A stretch of 64,000 nt of DNA, taken from Flavobacterium cupriresistens (GTDB lineage Bacteria; Bacteroidota; Bacteroidia; Flavobacteriales; Flavobacteriaceae). The notes beneath the pieces are model-generated. The model saw only the letters and a list, made by a program, of their open reading frames with translations. It ran no database searches and was not told the origin of the DNA. The stretch is taken from NCBI RefSeq assembly GCF_020911925.1, contig NZ_CP087134.1, positions 4,588,001-4,652,000 on the forward strand. Reading direction: 5' to 3'. Of this stretch, positions 51,023 to 63,200 are shown one piece after another (position 1 is the stretch's first letter; the number at the start of each line of letters is the position of its first letter). A program made the translations under genes and the position numbers.

Positions 51023-54000
51023 CTATATATTAATATTTACACTATAATTAATTGTATCATTTTCAGCAATACGTATCTTATAATCGATATAAGATGCCAA
51101 CTCTTCCGCAGTTTTGAATTTAAAAACGTTTCGAATAGAGACTTCTATCGCTAATTCATCACGTATAATAGATATCAAGCGAGTCACCAATAAACTATGA
51201 CCACCTAATTCGAAGAAGTTGTCATAAATCCCTACTTTTTCGATACCCAACAAATTCTGCCAGATTTCCACCAACTGTCTTTCTGTATCGGTACGCGGCT
51301 CAACATATTCCTTACTCGATAACTGTGAATTATCAGGATCCGGTAAGGCTTTCTTGTCCAGCTTTCCATTAGAAGTTAAAGGCATCTGATCCAGTTCAAC
51401 CCAGATCATCGGAACCATATACTCGGGTAAACTTAACTTTAATTGTTCTTGTAGTACCTCTTTGTTCAATGAACCTTCCAACACTACATAACCAACCAAA
51501 CGTTTATTACCTGATACATCTTCCTTAGCCAATACACAACATTGAGTAACCGATTCTAACAATGACAAAGCATTCTCGATCTCTCCCAATTCAATACGAT
51601 AACCACGGATCTTAACCTGATTATCCTTTCTTCCAATATATTCTATACTACCATCAGCTAGCCAGCGTCCTAAATCTCCTGATCTATACAAGCGGTCTCC
51701 TGCTACAAAAGGATTTGTGATAAACTTCTCTTGCGTTAATTCTTCTCTGTTTAAATAACCTCTTGCAACTCCTGCTCCTCCAACACATAACTCTCCAATA
51801 ACGCCTACCGGTACTAAATTTAGATTGGCATCTAAAATATAACATCCTAAAGTAGGGATCGCTGAACCAATAGCACTAACCGAACTTAACATATCTGAAC
51901 TTGTTAGCTCTTTATAGGTAACGTGAACCGTAGTCTCGGTAATACCATACATGTTAATCATTTTACAAGACGGATATAATGCTTTCCAATTTTGTAAATA
52001 AACAGGGTTTAATGCCTCTCCTCCAAAAATTACATATCTGATCGCATGATCAAAACTCTCTGATAAGAATGCTTCCTGAAGTGCATAAAAAGATCCCGGA
52101 GTCTGGTTTAAAACCGTTACCCCTTCACTGATCAATAATTCTTTAAACGAAATAGCGTCTTTGGTTACTGCTTTTGGAACCACTACCAAACGGCCTCCAT
52201 GAAGCAAGGCTCCATACATTTCCCATACCGAGAAATCAAAACAAAACGAATGAAACAGCGTCCAGACATCATGAGTTCCGAAATCAAATAGACAAGATTC
52301 ATTTTTAAACAAACGAACAACATTACTATGGGTGATTAAAACTCCTTTTGGATTACCTGTACTTCCTGAAGTATAAATCACATAAGCCAGATGATCCGGT
52401 GCCACTACAACACTTAAGTTTTCTGTTGAATAGTTTGAAATCTTATTCCAATCTGTATCTAAGAGTACAAGATTAAGATTGGTATATTTCTCTAATACTT
52501 TATGACTTGCTGCACTACTCAGTACTAAATTAATTCCGGCATCACCCACCATATAGGCAATACGATCTTCAGGATAATCCGGATCGATTGGCACATAAGC
52601 CCCTCCTGATTTTAAGATTCCTAAAATACCAACCAACATCTCCAAACCACGCTCTACACAGATCCCCACAAGAGTATCAGGCTGAACGCCTTGTTCTCTT
52701 AAATAAGATCCTAGTTGATTGGACTTCTCATTTAATTCTTTATAACTTAATTTGGCTCCCTCATAAACTACCGCAATGGCATCGGGAGTATTTTTAACCT
52801 GCTCTTCAAATAAAGCAACTATGGTTTTATCCTTTGGATATTCAACAGCTGTGGTATTAAAAATATCCAATAACTGGTGTTCTTCCTCTAAAGTCAACAT
52901 CGACAAGCTGCTTATTGGCTGAGTACTATCGCTGATGATAGCAACCAACAGCTCTTGGTAATGTACTACCATACGATCAATTGTAGTCTTATCAAACAAA
53001 GCGGTACAATAATTCATATTCAATGCGATACCATTACTTTCTTCGGCTACATTCAATGTTAAATCAAATTGAGAGGTAACAGCATCAAACTCATAACTTG
53101 TCAGTGTTATATTCTCTAAGGTCAATTCACCTGAATCTTCCGGTGTATTCTGTAAGACGAACATCACCTGAAACAGAGGAGTTATACTCATATCCCTGAT
53201 ACTAGCCACTCGATCCACGACCTTCTCAAATGAAGCCAATTGATGGTCATAACCATCTAATGTAGTTTCTTTTACTCTTACCAGAAGTTCACTGAAACTT
53301 GGATTATCTCCAAGATCACTACGAAGTGCCAAGGTATTCACAAAAAAGCCAATCATGCCTTCTAACTCCGATTGCGTACGGTTTGCAATTGGTGTTCCCA
53401 CACAAATATCGTCCTGACCACTATAACGAGATAACAATACTTTAAAAACAGATAACAGCAACATAAACAAGGTAACACCTTCTTTTTGGCATAACGCTCT
53501 CAACGATTCACTAATTTCTTTACTTAAAGTGAAAGAAACATTTGATCCCGCTGTACTCTGCACAGAAGGACGTGCATAATCTGTTGGTAAGGATAAGGTA
53601 GCCACTCCCTGAAGCTTCTCTTGCCAATACGCTAATTGGGATTCTAAAACAGCTCCTTCGAGATACTTTCTTTGCCAAATTGCATAATCGGAATATTGTA
53701 AAGTAAGTTCCGGTAAAACCGTTGCTCTTCCTGACTTCAAGGCACTGTAAAGTTCCATGAACTCACGCACCAAAATACCTTCTGACCAACCATCACTGGC
53801 AATGTGATGAAACACACAAGCCAATACATACTCGCGATTTCCTAAATCATACAAACAACCTCTTAATTTATAGTCTTTTGACAAATCAAAAGAACTCATC
53901 AAATAGGTTTTAACAGTACTTTCTAATAAGGATCTGTCTCTTATTTTAACCTGATCCAACATCCAATCCGTCGGACTTATAACTTCTTGATATCCTACAC

Positions 54001-54217
54001 CCTCTTCTGATAACAGAACCGTGCGAAGCACTTCATGACGTAAAACTATAGTTTGTAATGTTTGTTCTAATATTGATACTTCTAATTCCCCTTCCAAACG
54101 CAACACCACAGGAATATGATATTCTGTACTACCCTGCAACTGATCTAAAAACCACAAACGTTCCTGACTGAAAGACAACGGAATTCGTTTTGGACGCTCT
54201 TCCATAACAATAGCCGG
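51023..54217 (-). other. Gene 1 last module: C(LCL)-A(Thr)-PCP-docking tail
   Basis: PCP Ser 4269, then 56 residues ending SVNINI. Pocket DFWNIGMVHK, Thr. Gene 2 begins with an LCL C domain, so L-Thr. It contains the 1256-bp block shared with the end of gene 2. Confidence 0.87.
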
Positions 54218-57200
54218 TAATACTACTCCTTCTGATTGAACCGATATATGATCTCCTAAAGCTGCTATAGTAGTATATTCAAATACTTCCCTAATTGCTA
54301 TTTCAATTGACAATTCTTTACGAATCATTGATGCCAAACGCGTAGCCAGTAAACTATGACCTCCCAATTCGAAGAAATTATCATAAACTCCCACTTTTTC
54401 TATTCCCAATAAGTTTTGCCAAATGACTGCCAATTGTTGTTCCGTCTCTGTGCGAGGCGCAACATACTCCTCTGTAGAAAGATCTGAGTTATCCGGATTC
54501 GGTAACGCTTTCTTGTCCAATTTACCATTTGAAGTTAAGGGCATCTGGTCCAGTTCAACCCAGATCATCGGAACCATATATTCGGGTAAACTTAATTTTA
54601 ATTGATCTTGTAAAGCTGTTTTATCTAGTTTGCTCTCTGAAACTACATAAGCAACCAAACGTTTGTTACCTCCTGCATCTTCTTTGGCTAAAACACAACA
54701 CTGAATCACAACTTCTAATGAAGATAAAACGTTCTCGATCTCACCTAGTTCAATACGATAACCACGGATCTTTACCTGATCGTCTTTTCTTCCAATATAT
54801 TCAATATTTCCATCGGCAAGCCAACATACTAAATCTCCTGTTCTATAAATTCTGTCTCCTTTTACAAAAGGATTTGTGATAAACTTCTCCTGAGTTAACT
54901 CGTCCTGATTTAAATAACCTCGAGCCACTCCTGAACCTCCTACACACAATTCTCCAATAACTCCTATAGGTACTAAATTTAGATTGGCATCTAAAATATA
55001 AGCAACGCTATTATTAATTGGTTTTCCTATTGGAAGATTCTTGTTCGTTATATTATCAATGGTATAAGTCGTTGAAAAAGTAGTATTTTCTGTTGGACCA
55101 TAACCGTTAACCACTTTAAGATTCGGATAAAGTTCTTTTAACTTATTTGTATAATTAAATAAAACTACATCTCCCCCTACTATTAAATAATCAAGGGGTT
55201 CAAAAAGAGATAAATCAGATTCTACTACCTGATGAAACCACGAAGCGGTCATCCATAAAGTATTGACTTTTCGTTCAATAAGCAGTTCTTTTAAACTAAC
55301 TGAATTTAAAAGCGTATTAATAGAGGCTACTATTAATTGTCCTCCATTTAATAAAGTTCCCCAAAATTCTATCGTAGTCGCATCAAAAGAGATTGAACCT
55401 GTTGACAACCATACTGTTTCTGAATTTAAAGAGAGATAATCACAACTCTTAGATAAACTTACAATGTTTCCGTGAGTAACCATCACTCCTTTTGGTCTGC
55501 CGGTACTTCCTGAAGTATAAATAACATACGCCAAATCATCCGGTGTTACTTCAATACCTGGATTTTCTGTTGAATATCCCGAAATCGAATCCCAATCCGT
55601 GTCTAAGAGTACAACATTAATTGCGGTATACTCCTCTAATACTTTATGACTCGTTGCACTACTTAATACCAGTTTCATACCTGCATCATCTATCATATAA
55701 GCAATACGATCTGATGGGTAATCAGGATCTATGGGTACATAAACGCTTCCTGATTTCAAGATTCCTAAAATACCGACCATCATTTCCAAACTACGCTCTA
55801 CACAGATCCCTATAAAAGTATCAGACTGAGCGCCCTGTTCTCTTAGATAATGTCCTAATTGATTGGACTTCTCATTTAATTCTTTATAACTTAATTCTTC
55901 TCCTTCATAAACCACCGCAATGGCATCAGGAGTATTTTTAACCTGCTCTTCAAATAAAGCAAGGATCGTTTTGTCTTTTGGATATTCAACCGCTGTGTTA
56001 TTAAAAACATTCAATAACTGATCAGACTCTTCTTTTGATAAAACACTTAAAGCATTTATATGTAATTCTTCTCTTTTCAGACCTTCTAAAAGTTCCGTCA
56101 AAGCATTTTCCATATAAATCAGAATACGCTTAGCGCCTATACTCTGGTCAATCTGAGCTGTTAAACTAAAATCATCTCCATGATCGTCTACACTTAATGT
56201 AAATGGATAGTTCGTGCGTTCCTGACCACCAACAACGGTTATACCTGAATCAAATTCACCTGTCTCATCTTGCTCTGTTAAAACATGTGCCGAGTGACGG
56301 TAATTCAATAAAGCACTGAAAAAGGCTTTATCATTACCTATACCACTCCAATCCTGGATATGTGATAAAGGCGTTTGCTCATAGGACAATAAATCCTGTA
56401 ACAGCCCTTTCACCTGATTCACATACTCAGATGTGCTGCCTTTTAATTCCAACAACACCGGTAAGGTATTGATAAACAAGCCTAAGGAATCTGCTGCTCC
56501 TAAAGCTCCTTGAAGCCTTCCGGAAAACAACGACCCAAAAACAGCATAGTCCTTATTACTACATCTGGCCACTACCAGTCCGTAAGCAGCATGGAACAAT
56601 ACCGCCGGAGTCATACCGAATCTAACGCATGTTGCACGCAATTCGATACTGAAAGATTCTGAAAGTTTAACTTCTGAATCCTCAATATTCCTGCCACCTC
56701 CTAAAACATTAGATAATCCAAAAGGATAGGTTGGTTCTTCGATTGCGCCAAATAAAGTTTTAAAATAAGATGCTCCATCATTTACTGATTGGGCGTGTAA
56801 AGTATGGCCTATAAAATCACGGTACAAAACAGGAACTCCTAAACTGGCTATATTTCCTGATAAATACATCGTAATCTCGGATATGATTTTCTCCATACCC
56901 ACGTGGTCAATTATCAAGTGGTGTTGGTATACAATCAAATAATAACAACTATTCTGAGTATCATCTGCTGATTTTAACTGCAGTAGTGGTGCTTTTGTAA
57001 CATCCATCCAATATCCTCCAGGGGCTATCAGAAGTTCCAGTTGTGGTAAAACTGCTTTTGAATGATCCAATTCTAAATGCTCAACCCATAAAGGCGCTTC
57101 ACGTAAAACAACCTGAACGGCTCTTGGTAAACCTGAACTCAAAATACTGGTACGCAAAACATCATGACGGTTCACCACAAATTGTAAGGCCTCTATGAAA

Positions 57201-60200
57201 GAATCTCGTTTACTCTGATCTGTAAAAGAAAGCAAACTTGGAAGCACATAAGGATCGCCCTCTTTAGGATCACTCATCAAATGATGAAAATGAATTCCTT
57301 CTTGCAAAGGGGATAAAGGATAGATATCCGCTATATTAGTAATGCCTCCCCTTACAGTTGCCATTATGCTGTCCAGATCACTCTGACTCAAATCAGCCAA
57401 AGGAACCATTGCTGGGATAATAACATCGCTATCAACTGTTATACCATTGGACGGAACACGATACACTAATGATAAAGAAGATAACTTCTCAATCATTAAA
57501 GCTATCGTTGGTCCTGCAAAAATATCTTTTACTCTAATATGAAAATCTAACTTCTGTAAACGAGAAATTAATTGAACAGCCAGTAAACTATGACCTCCCA
57601 ATTCGAAGAAATTATCATAAACTCCGACTTTTTCTATTCCCAATAAGTTTTGCCAAATGGCTGCCAATTGTTCTTCCGTCTCTGTACGAGGCGCAACATA
57701 CTCTTGGGTAGACAAATCTGAGTTATCCGGATTCGGTAACGCTTTCTTGTCCAATTTACCATTAGACGTTAAAGGCATTTTATCCAGTCCAACCCAAATC
57801 ATCGGAACCATATATTCGGGTAAACTTAACTTTAATTGTTCTTGTAAAGCTGTTCTATCTAGTTTGTTCTCTGAAACTACATAAGCAACCAGGCGTTTGT
57901 TACCTGATGCATCTTCTTTGGCCAATACACAACATTGAATCACAGCTTCTAATGAAGATAAAACGTTCTCGATCTCACCAAGCTCGATTCGATAACCACG
58001 GATCTTTACCTGATCGTCTTTTCTTCCGATATATTCTATGTTTCCGTCAGCTAACCAACGTACTAAATCTCCTGTTCTATAAATTCTGTCTCCTTTTACA
58101 AAAGGATTTGTGATAAACTTTTCCTGAGTTAATTCTACTTGGTTTAAATAACCACGAGCCACTCCTGAACCTCCTACACACAATTCTCCAATAACTCCTA
58201 TAGGTACTAAATTTAAATTTGCATCTAAAATATAAGCAACGCTATTATTAATTGGTTTTCCTATTGGAAGATTCTTGTTCGTTATATTATCAATGGTATA
58301 AGTCGTTGAAAAAGTAGTATTTTCTGTTGGACCATAACCGTTAACCACTTTAAGCTTCGGATAAAGCTCTTTTAGCTTATTTGTATAATTAAATAAAACT
58401 ACATCTCCTCCTACTATTAAATAATCAAGGGGTTCAAAAAGAGATAAATCAGATTCTACTACCTGATGAAACCACGAAGCGGTCATCCATAAAGTATTGA
58501 CTTTTCGTTCAATAAGCAGTTCTTTTAAACTAACTGAATTTAAAAGCGTATTGATAGAGGCTACTATTAATTGTCCTCCATTTAATAAAGTTCCCCAAAA
58601 TTCTATCGTAGTCGCATCAAAAGAGATTGAACCTGTTGACAACCATACTGTTTCTGAATTTAAAGAGATATAATCACAACTCTTAGATAAACTTACAATG
58701 TTTCCGTGAGTAACCATCACTCCCTTGGGTCTGCCGGTACTTCCTGAAGTATAAATCACATACGCCAAATCATCCGGTGTTACTCCAATACCCAAGTTTT
58801 CTGTTGAATATCCCGAAATCGCATCCCAATCCGTGTCTAAGAGTACAACATTAATAGCGGTATACTCCTCTAATACTTTATGACTCGCTGTACTACTTAA
58901 TACCAGTTTCATACCTGCATCATCTACCATATAAGCGATACGATCTGATGGGTAATCGGGATCTATGGGTACATAAACGCTTCCTGATTTTAAGATTCCT
59001 AAAATACCGACCATCATTTCCAAACTACGCTCTACACAGATCCCTATAAAAGTATCAGACTGAGCGCCCTGTTCTCTTAGATAATGTCCTAATTGATTGG
59101 ACTTTTCATTTAATTCTTTATAACTTAATTCTTCTCCTTCATAAACCACCGCAATGGCATCAGGAGTATTTTTAACCTGCTCTTCAAATAAAGCAAGGAT
59201 CGTTTTATCTTTTGGATATTCAACCGCTGTGTTATTAAAAACATCTAATAACTGATCAGACTCTTCTTTTGATAAAACACTTAAAGCATTTATATGTAAT
59301 TCTTCTCTTTTCAGACCTTCTAAAAGTTCCGTCAAAGCATTTTCCATATAAATAAGGATACGCTTAGCGCCTATACTCTGGTCAATCTGAGCTGTTAAAC
59401 TAAAATCATCTCCATGATCGTCTACACTTAATGTAAATGGATAGTTGGTACGTTCCTGACCACCAACAACGGTTATACCTGAATCAAATTCACCTGTCTC
59501 ATCCTGCTCTGTTAAAACATGTGCCGAGTGACGGTAATTCAATAAAGCACTGAAAAAGGCTTTATCATTACCAATCCCACTCCAATCCTGAATATGTGAT
59601 AAAGGCGTTTGCTCATAGGACAATAAATCCTGTAACAGTCCTTTCACCTGATTCACATACTCAGATGTACTGCCTTTTAATTCCAACAACACCGGTAAGG
59701 TATTGATAAACAACCCTAGGGAATCTGCTGCTCCTAAAGCTCCTTGAAGCCTTCCGGAAAACAACGACCCAAAAACAGCATAGTCTTTATTACTACATCT
59801 GGCCACTACCAATCCGTAAGCAGCATGGAACAATACCGCCGGAGTCATACCGAATCTAACGCATGTTGCACGCAATTCGATACTGAAAGATTCTGAAAGT
59901 TTAACTTCTGAATCCTCAATATTCCTGCCACCTCCTAAAACATTAGATAAGTCAAAAGGATAAGTAGGCTCTTCGATCGCTCCAAATAAAGACTTAAAGT
60001 AAGATGCTCCATCATTTACTGATTGGGCGTGTAAAGTATGACCTATAAAATCACGGTACAAAACAGGAACTCCTAAACTGGCTATATTTCCTGATAAATA
60101 CATCGTAATCTCGGATATGATTTTCTCCATACCTACGTGGTCAATTATCAAGTGATGTTGGTATACAATCAAATAATAACAACTATTCTGGGTATCATCT

Positions 60201-63200
60201 GCTGATTTTAACTGCAATAATGGTGCTTTTGTAACATCCATCCAATATCCTCCAGGGGCTATCAGAAGTTCCAGTTGTGGTAAAACTGCTTTTGAATGAT
60301 CCAATTCTAAATGCTCAACCCATAAAGGCGCTTCACGTAAAACAACCTGAACGGCTCTTGGTAAACCTGAACTCAAAATACTGGTACGTAAAACATCATG
60401 GCGGTTCACCACAAATTGTAAGGCCTCTATGAAAGAATCTCGTTTACTCTGATCTGAAAAAGAAAGTAAACTTGGAAGCACATAAGGATCTCCCTCTTTA
60501 GGATCACTCATCAAATGATGAAAATGAATTCCTTCTTGCAAAGGGGATAAAGGATAGATATCCGCTATATTGGTAATGCCTCCCCTTACTGTGTCTATTA
60601 TAAAATCCAGATCGCTTTGACTCAAATCAGCCAAAGGAACCATTGCTGGCGTAACAACATCACTATCAACTGTTATACCATTGGCCGGAACACGATACAC
60701 TAAAGATAAAGAAGATAACTTCTCACTCATTAAAGCTATCGTTGGTCCTGCAAAAATATCTTTTACTCTAATATGAAAATCTAACTTCTGTAAACGAGAA
60801 ATTAATTGAACAGCCAGTAAACTATGACCTCCTAATTCGAAGAAATTATCATAAACTCCCACTTTTTCTATTCCCAATAAGTTTTGCCAAATGGCAACCA
60901 ATTGTTCTTCCGTCTCTGTACGAGGCGCAACATACTCTTGGGTAGACAAATCTGAACTATCCGGATTCGGTAACGCTTTTCTGTCCAATTTACCATTAGA
61001 AGTTAAAGGCATTTTATCCAGTTCAACCCAAATCATCGGAACCATATATTCCGGTAAACTTAATTTTAATTGATCCTGTAAAGCTGTTTTATCAAGTTTA
61101 TCCTCTGAAACTACATAAGCAACCAAACGTTTGTTACCTGATGCATCTTCTTTGGCTAAAACACAACACTGAATCACAGCTTCTAATGAAGATAAAACGT
61201 TCTCGATCTCTCCCAATTCTATACGATAACCGCGAATCTTAACCTGATCGTCTTTTCTTCCAATATATTCTATGTTTCCGTCAGCTTGCCAACGTACTAA
61301 ATCTCCTGTTCTATAAATTCTGTCTCCTTTTACAAAAGGATTTGTTATAAACTTCTCCTGAGTTAACTCGTCCTGGTTTAAATAACCACGAGCCACTCCT
61401 GAACCTCCGATACATAATTCTCCAATAACGCCTATCGGTACTAAATCTAACGAAGTATTTAAAATATAAATTCCCGTATTACCTATAGGTTGTCCTATGC
61501 TAATTTCTTTAGAAGCAAAACTACCTTTATTGTAAAAAGATATCGTAGAAGTTACGGTTGTTTCTGTTGGTCCATATTCATTATAAAATGCATATCCCTT
61601 GTTCCAGTCCTCCATTAAATCTTTACTGCAAGTCTCTCCTCCAACCACTACTCTTCGCAATGATTTTAAATCTGTCCTTACAGCTAAAGTACTTAACATA
61701 CTTGGAGTAGTATGAAAATGTGTTACATTCTGACTATCAATAAAATCAAGTAAATTTTCGGTATCGAGAATTGTTTCTTTGTTTATAAGAACCAATTTAC
61801 TGCCACTGCACAAAGCCATAAAAATTTGTTCTACTGAAGCATCAAATACAAAGTTTGAAAACTGTAAAACAACATCGCTTGAATCAATACTAAATGTGTT
61901 AATCTGAGAAAAAATTAGATTTACAACATTAGTATGTTCAATCATCACTCCCTTAGGTCTGCCAGTACTTCCTGACGTATAAATAACATAAGCCAAATCA
62001 CCTGGTGCTACTTCAACACTTAAATTTTCTTTAGCATACCCAGAGATCAAATCCCAATCCCTATCTAACAGCAAAACATTAATACCAACAGGATTTTTCA
62101 AAACCTTATGACATTTTTCGCTGCTTACCATCAGTTTTATTCCTGTATCATTCAACATATAAACAATACGATCTGATGGGTAATCAGGATCTATAGGCAC
62201 ATAAGCTGCTCCTGATTTCAAGATTCCCAAGATACCAACCAACATCTCCAAACTGCGTTCCAGACAAATCCCCACAAGGGCATCAGGTTCAACACCTTGT
62301 TCTCTTAAATAAAACCCTAATTGATTGGACTTTTCATTTACTTCTTTATAACTTAATTCTTCTCCCTCAAAAACTACCGCAATAGCATCAGGAGTTTTTT
62401 TAACCTGTTCTTCAAACAAATCAACAAGCGTTTTATCCTTTGGATATTCAGCCGTTGTATTATTGAATATATCTAATAATTGCTGCTCTTCTTGTAACGT
62501 TAATATCGACAGACTGTTTATTGGCTGAGTACTGTCACTGATGACCGCAACCAAAAGCTCTTGGTAATGCATCAGCATACGATCAATCGTAGCCTTATCA
62601 AACAAGTCTGTACAATACACTAAATCTAATGCAATACAATTGGCCACTTCAGATACATTCAGCGTCAAATCAAATTGAGAGGTAACAGTGTTAAACTCAT
62701 AATTTGAAAGCGCAACATTTTCTAAAGCTAATTCACCTGAGCCTTCCGGTGTATTCTGTAATACGAACATCACCTGAAACAGAGGAGTCGTATTCCTGTC
62801 GCGGGTCGTAACTACACGGCCCACAACCTTCTCAAATGGAACCAACTGATGGTCATAACTTCCTAAAGTAGTTTCCTTTACTCTGGATAACAGCTCCCTA
62901 AAACTTGGATTATCTCCCAAATCACTACGAAGCGCCAAAGTATTGACAAAAAAACCAATCACACCCTCTAGCTCGGATTGTGTACGGTTTGCAATTGGTG
63001 TTCCCACACAAATATCATCCTGACCACTATAACGAGATAACAATACTTTAAAAGCTGATAACAGCAACATAAACAAGGTAACACCTTCTTTTTGGCATAA
63101 CGATTTTAACGAATCACCAAGCTCTTTATCCAAGACTAGCGAAACATTCGATCCTGCTGTACTTTGCACGGAAGGACGAGCATAATCTGTTGGTAAGGAT

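Larger units (their letters stand above)
54218..60685. repeat. Tandem duplication of a Val module (two 3234-bp units)
   Basis: PCP Ser codons at 54353, 57587 and 60821 are exactly 3234 bases apart. The two units match closely along their length, including long stretches of the A domain (for example around 55021 and 58255) without differences. The very end of the downstream unit has been exchanged for an LCL-partner carrier protein. Confidence 0.88.

Noticed and set aside
51183..52438. Reading the identical blocks as a mobile element
   Set aside because: The blocks are internal to A-PCP coding sequence in frame, with no inverted ends or transposase; gene conversion explains them better.
1665..61073. 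Many 60-140 aa open frames on both strands inside the NRPS genes, several nearly identical to each other
   Set aside because: They overlap intact NRPS coding frames and recur only because the modules are repeated. No initiation signals or independent conservation support them.
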